Source: Chloroflexota bacterium
Lineage (GTDB): Bacteria > Chloroflexota > UBA6077 > FW602-bin22 > CADDYW01
DNA length: 64,000 bases
Direction: 5' to 3'
NCBI GenBank assembly: GCA_902810745.1
Contig: CADDYW010000004.1
Span: 1-64,000 of the forward strand
Positions 43,293 to 52,502 of this stretch are shown in pieces. The translations under genes were made by a program, and so were the position numbers. Numbering within the stretch: the stretch's first letter is position 1; each line of letters begins with the position of its first letter. The notes under the pieces were generated by a model. The model had not been told where the DNA came from and searched no databases. It worked only from the letters and a program-made list of their open reading frames with translations.

Positions 43293-44228
43293 TCATTCCT
43301 CGATGACCGGGTTCTCCAGCACACCCAGTCCCTGAACCTCGACACGAACCACATCACCCGCCTTCAGGTATTGTGGCGGGTGGCGGTGTGTCCCAACCCC
43401 ACTGGGCGTACCGGTGGAGATCACATCTCCTGGTTCGAGCGTGATCGTCTTGGTGATGTGATTGATCAGGAACGGCACGTTGAAGATCAGGTTTCGCGTG
43501 TTCGAGCTCTGGCGAAGCTCGCCGTTGACGTAGGACCGGATATCGAGCACGTGCGGATCGGGAATCTCGTCTCTGGTCACGAGGTACGGCCCGCACGGTG
43601 CGAACGTATCGGCTGACTTGCCTCGGAAGAACTGACTGGTTTCGCGCTGAAGATCACGTGCACTCACGTCGTGCAGATTCATGTAGCCCGCGACGAAGTC
43701 GAGCGCTTGATCCGTCGCGACGTGGCGAGCACGGCGGCCAATCACGACGGCCAGCTCGGCTTCGTAATCAAGCTGCTGCGTCGCCTTCGGCTTGATGATT
43801 GGTTCCCCCGATCCGATGATGGTGTTAGCGAACTTCGCGAAGAGCATGGGTGTCGTGGGTGGCTTCGATCCTCCCTCGGCCGCATGATCCGCGTAGTTCA
43901 GGCCGAGGCAGATGATCTTGCCCGGACGAAGGATCGGAGCACGCAGGGTCACCTGGTCACGATTGAACACGATCTGCTCGCCGGTTGGGCCCGTCGGACG
44001 GTGCCCCGAGCGAAGAGCCGTTGCGATCCAATCCTGGATCCGACGGACGGTCGCAAGCGCCGAATTCCCGGCCTCGAGAACTTCTCGGAGGTCGGTTGGA
44101 AGCAACGAGACGTCCTCGCTCGGGTGTCTGGGTACGACGCTTGATGCGGCGGCAAGGTCGACGACGTGTCCGTCGACCTCGATCCCGGCTCTCGTCTTTC
44201 CAGCCTGGGTGAAAGTGAGAAGACGCAT
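43293..44228 (-). CDS. Fumarylacetoacetate hydrolase-family protein
   Basis: A 311-residue FAH-fold enzyme. IICLGLNYADHAAEGG, DYEAELAVVIGRRAR (metal-binding Glu pair), YMNLHDVSARDLQ and ISTGTPSGVG are family hallmarks. Such enzymes hydrolyse or decarboxylate C-C bonds in aromatic or ketoacid breakdown (for example acylpyruvases and 2-hydroxyhepta-2,4-diene-1,7-dioate isomerases). The ATG at 44228 follows AAGGAG by 8 bases, so the longer upstream frame was rejected. Substrate unknown. Confidence 0.92.
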   Translation of the reverse strand: MRLLTFTQAGKTRAGIEVDGHVVDLAAASSVVPRHPSEDVSLLPTDLREVLEAGNSALATVRRIQDWIATALRSGHRPTGPTGEQIVFNRDQVTLRAPILRPGKIICLGLNYADHAAEGGSKPPTTPMLFAKFANTIIGSGEPIIKPKATQQLDYEAELAVVIGRRARHVATDQALDFVAGYMNLHDVSARDLQRETSQFFRGKSADTFAPCGPYLVTRDEIPDPHVLDIRSYVNGELRQSSNTRNLIFNVPFLINHITKTITLEPGDVISTGTPSGVGTHRHPPQYLKAGDVVRVEVQGLGVLENPVIEE

Positions 44229-44548
44229 CGAGATACTCCTTGTATCATCGCCATCCACCGATCCGACGGAGCATTCACGGAAGGGCCCACGAGATGATGG
44301 TGGTGAGCTATGGTGCGACAGGATTGTACCTGACTGCTCGTCCCTGTCCAAGGCCGCGCACGATCACGGCGTGTCGAAAATCGAAGTCGAGGCGGGTGTC
44401 AGGTTATAATACTCCGGGACTACTGCCGCCACTCTGGGTTTCGAGTTGGTACCGAGCAAGAGTACGGGGCGCGCGAGCAAATTGGGCAGAAGAATCGCGC
44501 ATCCGAGCCCAGAGTGCCCCGTGCATCGATACCTGTGAGGACTTTTCG
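44229..44548. other. 320-base divergent intergenic region
   Basis: It separates the FAH-family gene from the PHP phosphatase gene. A perfect TATAAT at 44405-44410 reads towards the latter; no good -35 was seen. The frame of the PHP gene is open through the whole region but is disordered there. Confidence 0.45.
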
Positions 44549-45493
44549 TTGAGCTCTTCTCACCGCGACTGGCGGTCTCTTTCCTCAAGCCTTCACACGC
44601 ACAGCGAGTTTTGCGATGGTCACGGTCGGATCGAGGAGTATGCCCGCGCCGCCGCACAGGCCGGGCTGGGTGCGTTCGGCGCATCGGGTCACGCGCCGCT
44701 GCCGTTCGCTTGCGATTACGCCATGCCCCTGGCGGTGCTGGATACCTATCGAGCTGAGATCGCGCGAGTCCGGGATGAGCTCGAGGGGACGATTCCGGTC
44801 TACGCGGGACTGGAGCTGGACTACCTGCCGGGGCTCGCCGACTTCTACGCGCGAGAATTCCTCACTCGGCGATTCGACTACTTCGTCGCCTCGGTGCACT
44901 ACCTCGGTGAGCCGGGAACCGATCCGTGGGCGTATGACGAGAGCGAGGAACGGTTCGTCCACGAGATCACGGTACGACACGGCGGCGACGCGCGACCGGC
45001 CGTCGAGGACTACTACCGACGCGTGCAGCGCATGGTTCAGGACGTGGCGCCGTGGGACGTCCCGACATTCGTCGGGCACTTGGATCGCATTGCACTCTGG
45101 AATCGTGACGACCGATACTTTCCCACCGACTCTCAATGGTACCGACAGATCGTCGATGACACGCTGGACGCGATTCGACGAGCCGGGCTTGCCGTCGAGC
45201 TGAACACGTCCGGCTGGTGGAAGCCGATAGGACGGCCCAATCCCAGCGCGGCGATCCTCGAGCGCTGTGCCCTACTTCGCATTCCCTCCATCCTCAGCGC
45301 CGATGCTCATCGCCCGGAGCACGTGGCCCGCGGTTTTGACCGCGGATTTCGATTGCTCCTGGACGTGGGAATCCGGGAGATGATCGTTCCCAGCAACGGC
45401 GGCTGGCAACGAGTTCCGCTCGCGACGAAGGAGACGAGCGGACCACTTGCGCCGCGGCCGAGCCCGGCCGAGGAGTCCCAATGGAACCCGTGA
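44549..45493 (+). CDS. PHP-domain phosphatase (histidinol-phosphatase HisJ-like)
   Basis: A 314-residue polymerase-and-histidinol-phosphatase-fold enzyme. The first metal motif is SLHTHSEFCDGHGRIEEYARAA, later YAGLELDYLPG, ASVHYL, VGHLDRIALW and LSADAHRPEHVARGF, the order seen in HisJ proteins. It probably removes phosphate from histidinol phosphate, but PHP domains have diverse roles and no other his genes are near. The TTG at 44549 is preceded by GAGG; the frame upstream to 44240 was not used. Confidence 0.82.
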   Translation: MSSSHRDWRSLSSSLHTHSEFCDGHGRIEEYARAAAQAGLGAFGASGHAPLPFACDYAMPLAVLDTYRAEIARVRDELEGTIPVYAGLELDYLPGLADFYAREFLTRRFDYFVASVHYLGEPGTDPWAYDESEERFVHEITVRHGGDARPAVEDYYRRVQRMVQDVAPWDVPTFVGHLDRIALWNRDDRYFPTDSQWYRQIVDDTLDAIRRAGLAVELNTSGWWKPIGRPNPSAAILERCALLRIPSILSADAHRPEHVARGFDRGFRLLLDVGIREMIVPSNGGWQRVPLATKETSGPLAPRPSPAEESQWNP

Positions 45494-46335
45494 CTGCCGC
45501 GCCCGCGCCAATAGACTACGTCTCGCGCTGGCGTCGTCTCGTCGAAGCGCGCCACGAGCAGGGAAGGCGACTCGATCGATTCCACGACCGTCCGGACCAA
45601 TGGGCCGACGGGCGAGCGGCGCGCTTTCGTCGGATGGTGACCGCCTCTGCCGCTGCCGATCCACTACTCGATCTCCTCCGTCCCCTGCTCCGCCGCGATC
45701 TGACCGTTCTCGACGTGGGAGCGGGGACCGGCCGCCACGTCATACCGCTCGCGCCGATGGTCTCCCGAATTACCGCGATAGAGCCATCGCCCGCGATGCG
45801 CGCGGAGCTGGAAGCGGCCGTCAAGGACGCGCGGGCGACGAACGTCGAGATTGTCGCCTCGAGCTGGCCCAACGTCGATGTCGAGCCTGCGGATCTCGTG
45901 ATCTGCTCCCACGTCGCGTACGTCGTCGCGGACATCGAACCATTCCTCCGTCGCCTCGATGCGGCGAATCGGGGGCGGTGCGTCGTCGTCCTCCGCTACC
46001 TGCAGCGGGAGACGGCGATTCTCGACCTGTTTGAACGGATCTGGAACGAGCCACGCTGCCCGGAGCCGACGTTCCCCGACCTCTTCGGTGCAGCCTGCCA
46101 GCTTGGGATCTGGGCAAACGTCGTCAACATCCCCTTCACCGTTGCGCAAAGCTTCGATTCGCTCGACGAGGCGGTGCAGATGGTCAAGCGCGACCTGCTC
46201 AATCCCGAAGGTCCGGCAGTCGACCGAGTGATTCGGGATTTCCTGGCAGAGCGGCTGGTGCGCCAGGAGGGAAGGTGGCAGCTCCGCACACCTCCAGCGG
46301 TCGCGGGTGTCCTCTGGTGGGAGAGAAGGTCCTGA
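45481..46335 (+). CDS. SAM-dependent methyltransferase, substrate unknown
   Basis: A 284-residue class I methyltransferase. Motif I is VLDVGAGTGRHVIPLAP, followed by ITAIEPSPAM; PADLVICSHVAYVVADIEPFLRRLDAA corresponds to motifs IV-V. It overlaps the PHP gene by 13 bases, and its stop overlaps the UPF0182 start (TGATG), so the three are co-transcribed and probably translationally coupled. GAGGAGTC is the ribosome site. Confidence 0.85.
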   Translation: MEPVTAAPAPIDYVSRWRRLVEARHEQGRRLDRFHDRPDQWADGRAARFRRMVTASAAADPLLDLLRPLLRRDLTVLDVGAGTGRHVIPLAPMVSRITAIEPSPAMRAELEAAVKDARATNVEIVASSWPNVDVEPADLVICSHVAYVVADIEPFLRRLDAANRGRCVVVLRYLQRETAILDLFERIWNEPRCPEPTFPDLFGAACQLGIWANVVNIPFTVAQSFDSLDEAVQMVKRDLLNPEGPAVDRVIRDFLAERLVRQEGRWQLRTPPAVAGVLWWERRS

Positions 46336-49136
46336 TGTGGATCGTCCTGCTCATCGTCCTCGGGTTGATCGTCTTCGTTGCGATCCCAGCGGCCGCGAGC
46401 TTCTACACTGAGTGGCTCTGGTTCCAGAGTGTGGGTCAATCGGCGGTCTTCCTGACGGTCATCGGGGCGAAGATCACCCTCTTTGCCCTGGGAGCGGGTG
46501 TCTTTCTCGCCCTGGCAATGCTCAACCTCCTGATCGCACGATTTATCGCTCGGCGAATTGGCGAGCTCCCGCTACCCCGCGAGGGTGTGCTGACGTACAT
46601 CACCCGCATGAAGGCAAACGCCGTCGACCGGGTGGTGACGTACAGCGCCCTGGCCTGCTCACTCGTACTGGCAGCAATCATGGGCCTCGTCGTCTCGTCT
46701 CGATGGCTGATGTTCGAGCAGTTTCTGAACCCCTCGCGATTCGGCGTTCGGGACCCCCTGTTCGGCCTTGACGTATCTTTCTTTGTCTTCGATCTTCCGA
46801 CCTACCATTTTCTTCAAACGTGGCTTCTCGTGTCGGCGATCCTGGTCGCCTTGCTCACTGGTGCGTATTACGTCGTCCGTTCGTACGGGTTCAGCTTCGA
46901 AGCATCGGACCTCGCTGCGCTGGCCTCCGTTCCCGGCGTGCGCATTCATCTGTTCAGCCTGCTGGCGCTGGTGCCGTTACTTCTTGCCGTGGGCTATCGG
47001 CTCGACGTCTATGATCTCGTCTACGCACACCGGGGAGTTGTTCACGGCGCTGGCTACGCGGACGTCCACGCTCAGCTCCCCGCCCTCACCCTCCTCGGCG
47101 CCGTGGCGCTTGCCATGGCGGTAGCGTTCCTCGTCAATGCATTCCGACGCGGATTTGGACTGGCGGGGGTCGCGGTTGCCGCGTGGATCCTGGCGGCTAT
47201 TCTTGTCGGGAGTGCCTACCCAGCACTAGTACAGCAGTACGAGGTCCGGCCGAGCGAGCTCCTGCGCGAGTCGCCTTACCTGAAGGACAATATCACGATG
47301 ACGCGGCGCGCGTTCGGCCTGGATAACGTCGACACTGAGCCGTTTCCCGGCCAGCCCGAGCCAAAGCCTGGTGTCGTTCAACGCAATCCACAAACCTTCG
47401 ACAGCATTCGTCTGTGGGACTACCGGCCCCTCCTGTCGACCTACTCTCAGATCCAAACTATCCGTCTGTACTACGACTTCAACGACGTCGACATCGATCG
47501 ATATACGATCAATGGTAAATATCAGCAGGTCATGCTGAGTGCTCGCGAACTCTCGCCGAACAAGCTGGCGTCCCAGGCGAAGACCTGGGTCACTCAACGC
47601 CTCCAGTTCACCCACGGTTATGGCCTGGCGATGAGTCCGGTGAACGAGGTGACGTCTCAGGGACTACCCGATCTGATCATCAAGGACATTCCTCCGGTCG
47701 GAAGTATCCCGGTGACGCGGCCGGAGATCTATTTTGGCGAGACCGACGCGGGCTACGTGATCGTCGATACCAGCGCGCCAGAGTTCGATTATCCGCAGGG
47801 TAACCAGAATGTCTACCAATCCTACCAGGGAACCGGCGGTGTCCTGCTTGACTCTTTGCTCCGGAAGCTCGCTTTCGCCATTCACTACGAGGATCCAAAC
47901 ATCCTCCTGAGTACCTACATCCTGCCGCAGAGCCGAATCATCTATCATCGGCAGATCGCCGACCGCGCGGGCCGTCTCGTTCCATTTCTGAGCCTGGACT
48001 CGGATCCGTACCTCGTCGTCTCGAATGGACAGCTGTACTGGTTCCAGGACGCGTATACCACCACGGACAGCTACCCGTATTCGACGCCGTACGATGAGCG
48101 TTTCAACTACATCCGCAACTCGGTGAAGATCGTCACCAGCGCGTACGATGGGAGTGTACATCTGTACGTCGCCGATCCTTCCGATCCTCTCGTCCAGACC
48201 TACGCGAAGATCTTCCCGACGCTCTTCACGCCGATATCGGCGATGCCGCCGGATCTGCGCAAGCACGTTCGTTATCCCGAGGACCTGTTTCTCGTACAGG
48301 CGGATATGCTTCGTGCCTACCACATGCAGGATCCTCAAGTCTTCTACAACCGGGAGGACATGTGGGATCTGCCGGAGGAAGGTACCACGGATGGCCAGCA
48401 AGCGCTCCAGCCTTACTATGTGATCATGCGGCTTCCAAATGCCGAGACTGAAGAGTTCTTGCTGATGCTCCCGTTTACCCCGCAGGGCAAGAAGAATATG
48501 GTCGCGTGGCTCGCGGCCAAATCAGATGGCGCCGACTACGGGAAGATGCTCCTCTTCGAATTTCCGAAGGACCGGGTGATTTTTGGGCCGCAGCAGGTAG
48601 AGTCTCGTATCGACGCGGAGCCGAGTATCTCCGCGCAGCTGAGCCTCTGGAACCAGGAAGGATCGAAGGTGATCCGAGGGAACCTCCTCGTCCTGCCCAT
48701 CGAGGACTCGGTCCTTTACGTGGAGCCACTCTACCTGCAAGCAAATCAAAGCCAGATACCCGAGCTCAAGCGAGTGATCCTCGCCACGCAAGATAAGCTG
48801 GTCATGAGCGAGACACTCCAGGATGCTCTGACCGCGATATTCGGAAACGGAACGACGCAGCAATCTGGCACTGCCTCGGGGACGACACCAATCGTCCCCA
48901 CGCTCCCCGGGCCAACCCCGACGCCCGCTCCAGCGGCCGGGGCTACGGCAGCCACTGGTCCGGCTTCACCGCAATCGGTGGCCGAGCTGGCCCGCTCCGC
49001 GAATGACCACTATCAGAAGGCCCAGGCTGCGCTCAAGGTCGGCGACTGGGCGAGCTACGGGCGCGAGCAAGCCGCGCTGGCCGACGATCTGCAGAAGCTG
49101 CTCGCTGCGACGCAGGGCTCGCCCACCTCTCGGTAG
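46335..49136 (+). CDS. UPF0182-family membrane protein
   Basis: A 933-residue protein. About seven transmembrane segments occupy residues 1-300 (IVLLIVLGLIVFVAI at the very start, YTEWLWFQSVGQ next, a family landmark). The large part from about 310 to 830 is extracytoplasmic and beta-rich (VDTEPFPGQPEPKPG, LWDYRPLLSTYSQIQTIRLYYDF, GPQQVESRIDAEPSISAQLSLW). The C-terminal 100 residues have a Thr/Pro/Ala linker and a coiled helix. The role of this widespread family is unknown. The ATG at 46335 overlaps the previous stop. Confidence 0.92.
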   Translation: MWIVLLIVLGLIVFVAIPAAASFYTEWLWFQSVGQSAVFLTVIGAKITLFALGAGVFLALAMLNLLIARFIARRIGELPLPREGVLTYITRMKANAVDRVVTYSALACSLVLAAIMGLVVSSRWLMFEQFLNPSRFGVRDPLFGLDVSFFVFDLPTYHFLQTWLLVSAILVALLTGAYYVVRSYGFSFEASDLAALASVPGVRIHLFSLLALVPLLLAVGYRLDVYDLVYAHRGVVHGAGYADVHAQLPALTLLGAVALAMAVAFLVNAFRRGFGLAGVAVAAWILAAILVGSAYPALVQQYEVRPSELLRESPYLKDNITMTRRAFGLDNVDTEPFPGQPEPKPGVVQRNPQTFDSIRLWDYRPLLSTYSQIQTIRLYYDFNDVDIDRYTINGKYQQVMLSARELSPNKLASQAKTWVTQRLQFTHGYGLAMSPVNEVTSQGLPDLIIKDIPPVGSIPVTRPEIYFGETDAGYVIVDTSAPEFDYPQGNQNVYQSYQGTGGVLLDSLLRKLAFAIHYEDPNILLSTYILPQSRIIYHRQIADRAGRLVPFLSLDSDPYLVVSNGQLYWFQDAYTTTDSYPYSTPYDERFNYIRNSVKIVTSAYDGSVHLYVADPSDPLVQTYAKIFPTLFTPISAMPPDLRKHVRYPEDLFLVQADMLRAYHMQDPQVFYNREDMWDLPEEGTTDGQQALQPYYVIMRLPNAETEEFLLMLPFTPQGKKNMVAWLAAKSDGADYGKMLLFEFPKDRVIFGPQQVESRIDAEPSISAQLSLWNQEGSKVIRGNLLVLPIEDSVLYVEPLYLQANQSQIPELKRVILATQDKLVMSETLQDALTAIFGNGTTQQSGTASGTTPIVPTLPGPTPTPAPAAGATAATGPASPQSVAELARSANDHYQKAQAALKVGDWASYGREQAALADDLQKLLAATQGSPTSR

Positions 49137-49200
49137 CCCGTTCGGGCCGGCACGCGGAGTGCGGACTTCGCCGTGGTAACTGGAGCCACGGGAAGCCCCG

Positions 49201-49554
49201 ATGTTCATCACCACTGGCGTCGATCTGGTACGAGTCGACCGCCTGGCGGGTCTCGCAGCAAACGAGCGGTTCTTGCGGCGCGTGTTTGACACGTCCGAGC
49301 TCGACGATCCTCGACCAGCCCATCTCGCGGGCGTCTTCGCCTCGAAAGAAGCCGTCTTCAAGGCACTGAACGTCGCGCCTCGCTGGCAATCCGTCACGAT
49401 TGTACGCGGCACCGGCGGGCGTCCCCGGGTGCTGATCAGCACCTCGGTTCGCCCGCCTCGACTTCGGTCGGTCGACGTGTCGATCAGTCACGAAGGCGCA
49501 TTCGCCGTCGCCGTTGCCGTCGCGGTCTTCGATGATGAGGCCAGGCCGTCGTGA
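49201..49554 (+). CDS. acpS: Holo-ACP synthase (AcpS-type phosphopantetheinyl transferase)
   Basis: A 117-residue enzyme that puts the 4'-phosphopantetheine arm on acyl-carrier proteins. The magnesium/CoA residues are in TTGVDLVRVDRL and in FASKEAVFKALN, and VDVSISHEGAFAVAVAV ends the domain. It overlaps the following ligase-ACP-acyltransferase gene by 4 bases, so the fused ACP in that protein is its obvious substrate, in addition to any fatty-acid ACP. Confidence 0.92.
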   Translation: MFITTGVDLVRVDRLAGLAANERFLRRVFDTSELDDPRPAHLAGVFASKEAVFKALNVAPRWQSVTIVRGTGGRPRVLISTSVRPPRLRSVDVSISHEGAFAVAVAVAVFDDEARPS

Positions 49555-52013
49555 GCGGAACTCTCCAGAGCTTTATCCTCTCCCTCGACGTGTACCGCTA
49601 CCGTCCTGCCCTTCGACGTCGGACCGAGTTTCGGACCTTTACCTGGACGTACGCCGAGCTGCTGCGGCGCGTGCGCGCCATCGGTCTCTGGTTTGCGACC
49701 CAGGGCCTTACCCGTGGCGATCGCGTGCTGTTCTGGGCGCCGAACTCTCCCACGTGGGTCGGTGCTTTCCTGGCTTGTTTCGCAACAGGTCTGGTCCCGG
49801 TCCCCCTCGACCTGCACAGCACCTCGGACTTCATCCAGCTTGTCGCGAACGAGACCGGCGCCCGTCTGTTGCTGCGCGGGCGATACCAGCCACACGTCGC
49901 GGGCGCGCCGCGAGCGATCTTCGATGATGTCCTCGAATGGGAGACACGCCCGGGCCGGCCCGAGCTGACCACCTGGCCATCCATCAGCCCGGATGACCTG
50001 GCAGAGATCCTCTATACCTCGGGCACGACCGCCCAGCCCAAGGGCGTGATGCTGACACATCGAAACCTCCGTGCAAATATCGATCAGACTCAGCCGATCA
50101 TTCCGGTCGAACCGTACTACCGGCTCGTGTCTCTCCTGCCTCTCAGCCACTCGTTCGAGCAGATGGTGGGGCTCTTTCTCCCGATCAGCCGTGGTGGCCA
50201 GGTCACCTACCTGCAGACACTGACGCCGTCTGCCCTGAGCGATGCGCTGCACGAAGAGCAGCCGAACTTTCTCGTCGTGGTACCTCAGCTGCTCGACTTC
50301 CTGCGTTCGCGCGTCGAGAACAGACTGCCGGGACCGGTCCCTCGATTGCTCGCCGCGGCCATCCCACTGCTACTGATGCTCCCGCTCGCTACGCGCCGCG
50401 AGCTATCCGCCGTCCTTCGAGCGGGGATAGACGCGAGCCTGGACTACCTCGTCGTCGGGGGCGCCCCTCTGGATCGCTCCCTCGAGTGCTTCTGGGACGC
50501 GCTCGGTGTTCTCGTCCTGCAGGGCTATGGACTGACCGAGGCAGCGCCAGTCGTCACTGCAAACACCGTCGCGGAGCATCGGATAGGATCGGTAGGCAAG
50601 CCGCTCGCGGGCGTCGAAGTTCGACTCGGGCGAGACGGAGAGGTTCTCGTCAGGGGCCCGAACGTCACTCCCGGTTACTATCGCCGGCCCGAGGCGACCC
50701 GAGAAGCGTTCGTCGACGGCTGGCTCCGAACCGGGGATCTTGGCGAGTTCGACCGCGATGGCTTCCTTTATCTGCGAGGGCGCTCTAAGGACGTCATCGT
50801 GACGCCCGCCGGTCTCAAAGTCTATCCCGAGGATATCGAACGGGTGCTCAATCAGCAGCCTGGCGTGCGCGATAGCGCTGTCCTGGAATGGCGGAACGAG
50901 GTCTTCGCCGTCCTGCTGCTCGACCCCCTACGGCCTGTTCCACCACCGGAGATCATCGAACGCGCGAATCGCCAGCTCAATCCGATCCAGCGCATCCAGG
51001 GTTGGACCGTCTGGCCAGAAGCCGACTTTCCACGTACACCCACGCTCAAGGTGCGCAAGTTTCTCGTTCGAGAGGCGCTGGCCGCACACCTGCCGGCTCG
51101 AGCACCGGTCTCACGACCAGCCGGCCGCTTGGAGCAGATTGTTCAGGATCTTGCTCCGGACCGGAGGATCACGCCAGAGGCACGCCTCGGATCCGATCTC
51201 GGTCTGTCGTCGATTGATCGCCTCGAGCTTATCGCGCTCCTCGAAGAGGAGTTCCACGTCGATATCCCCGAGACAGACGTGACCGCGGAAACCACGGTCG
51301 CTGACCTCAAGCAGCTTGTCAGCGCGGGACGGCGCGAGAAGGTGCCTCGTCCTCCGACGTGGCCGCTTAAACCTATCGTTTCGAGGCTCCGCTCGTCCGC
51401 GCAGCAGCGTCTGATCTTTCCGCTGCTGCGACACGTGATCTGGCTCCGCGTCGAAGGTGCCGAGAATGTGTCTTCGTTGCACGGTCCGGTGATCTTCGCG
51501 GCCAACCACGCCAGCCTTCTCGACGGTCCGGCGTTACTGATGGCACTGCCCGCGCCCGTGAGAGAGAGGACCGCCATCGCGGCGCTGGCCGGCTTTTACT
51601 TCCCGCCCTCTCCAAGTGCTATCGTCAACGCGGCGCACTGGGCCCTATTCGATCTGGCGGCGTTGCTCTTCAACGTGTTTCCAGTGCCCCGATCGCGCGG
51701 ATTCCGCGAGAGTCTGCGATTTGCCGGTTTCCTCGTCGAGCACGGGTGGAATCTTCTAATCTTCCCCGAGGGGACTCGGAGCTGGACCGGAGAGCTGACG
51801 CCGTTTCGCGAAGGAATCGGGCTTCTTGCGAGCGAGCTCCAGGTGCCTGTCGTACCGGTGCGCATTCGCGGCACGCATCGCGTACTCCCACGGTCTGCCA
51901 TCATCCCAAGACCCGGCCCGGTGACGGTCCACTTCGGCCGGCCCCTGTGCTTTGCGCCGACGTCCTACTGGGAGATAACGCGCCAGATCGAAAAGGCGGT
52001 GGCCGAGCTTTAA
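49551..52013 (+). CDS. Fused AMP-dependent acyl ligase, ACP and PlsC-type acyltransferase
   Basis: An 820-residue three-domain protein. Residues about 1-500 are an adenylate-forming enzyme: ILYTSGTTAQPKGVMLTH (about 154-171), VLQGYGLTEAAP and TGDLGEFDRDGFLYLRGRSKD, with the catalytic-lysine-type VRKF at the end. Residues about 520-595 are an ACP-like domain with the likely phosphopantetheine site S554 in LGLSSIDRLELIALLEEEF. Residues about 620-820 form a 1-acylglycerol-phosphate-acyltransferase domain with NHASLLDG (H653, D658) and FPEGTRS. It should activate a fatty acid, load it on its own ACP and transfer it to a glycerolipid or similar acceptor. The GTG start overlaps acpS. Confidence 0.93.
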   Translation: MSGTLQSFILSLDVYRYRPALRRRTEFRTFTWTYAELLRRVRAIGLWFATQGLTRGDRVLFWAPNSPTWVGAFLACFATGLVPVPLDLHSTSDFIQLVANETGARLLLRGRYQPHVAGAPRAIFDDVLEWETRPGRPELTTWPSISPDDLAEILYTSGTTAQPKGVMLTHRNLRANIDQTQPIIPVEPYYRLVSLLPLSHSFEQMVGLFLPISRGGQVTYLQTLTPSALSDALHEEQPNFLVVVPQLLDFLRSRVENRLPGPVPRLLAAAIPLLLMLPLATRRELSAVLRAGIDASLDYLVVGGAPLDRSLECFWDALGVLVLQGYGLTEAAPVVTANTVAEHRIGSVGKPLAGVEVRLGRDGEVLVRGPNVTPGYYRRPEATREAFVDGWLRTGDLGEFDRDGFLYLRGRSKDVIVTPAGLKVYPEDIERVLNQQPGVRDSAVLEWRNEVFAVLLLDPLRPVPPPEIIERANRQLNPIQRIQGWTVWPEADFPRTPTLKVRKFLVREALAAHLPARAPVSRPAGRLEQIVQDLAPDRRITPEARLGSDLGLSSIDRLELIALLEEEFHVDIPETDVTAETTVADLKQLVSAGRREKVPRPPTWPLKPIVSRLRSSAQQRLIFPLLRHVIWLRVEGAENVSSLHGPVIFAANHASLLDGPALLMALPAPVRERTAIAALAGFYFPPSPSAIVNAAHWALFDLAALLFNVFPVPRSRGFRESLRFAGFLVEHGWNLLIFPEGTRSWTGELTPFREGIGLLASELQVPVVPVRIRGTHRVLPRSAIIPRPGPVTVHFGRPLCFAPTSYWEITRQIEKAVAEL

Positions 52014-52072
52014 CGGCCTGGTAGGCTATAATCGAGCGCAGACTCGCTCCAGGAGACAGGAAGGGGGTCAGG

Positions 52073-52489
52073 ATGCTCGGCCTGAAGGAAGCCAGATTGG
52101 CGCTCTCCGGCGCGGAAGCCGAGGCGGAGCGCCTGAGGATTGCCATCAGTATCGCGGTCGTGGACGCCAGCGGCCAGCCGATCGTACTCGTGCGCATGGA
52201 CGGGGCAATTCCGGCGACGGCCGAGCTTGCCCTTGGTAAGGCATTCTCTGCGGTGTTCTGGCAGCGGCCAACCAGTGACCTCGCGGTTCTGGCCAAGGAT
52301 CGGCCGGCCTTCTTCGACGCTTTGATGGCGACGGCACGTCGGCCGCTCGTGCCCTCGGCCGGCGGGCTTCCCATCGAGCAGGATGGAACACTGGTCGGCG
52401 GAATCGGAGTCAGCGGGGCGCGCTCACCCGAAGAGGACGTGATCTGCGCCCAGGCAGGGCTGCTAGCAGCCGGCCTGTCGCCGATCTAA
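52073..52489 (+). CDS. GlcG/HbpS-family protein
   Basis: A 138-residue protein of the GlcG/HbpS (DUF336) family. The pattern ISIAVVDASGQPIVLVRMDGAIPATAELALGKAFSA is characteristic, followed by PLVPSAGGLPIEQDGTLVGGIGVSGARSPEEDVICAQAG. Some members bind haem and sense redox stress; others have no known role. AAGGGGG lies before the ATG, and TATAAT at 52027-52032 may be its promoter. Confidence 0.88.
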   Translation: MLGLKEARLALSGAEAEAERLRIAISIAVVDASGQPIVLVRMDGAIPATAELALGKAFSAVFWQRPTSDLAVLAKDRPAFFDALMATARRPLVPSAGGLPIEQDGTLVGGIGVSGARSPEEDVICAQAGLLAAGLSPI

Positions 52490-52502
52490 CCGGAGCTCGC
52501 CG

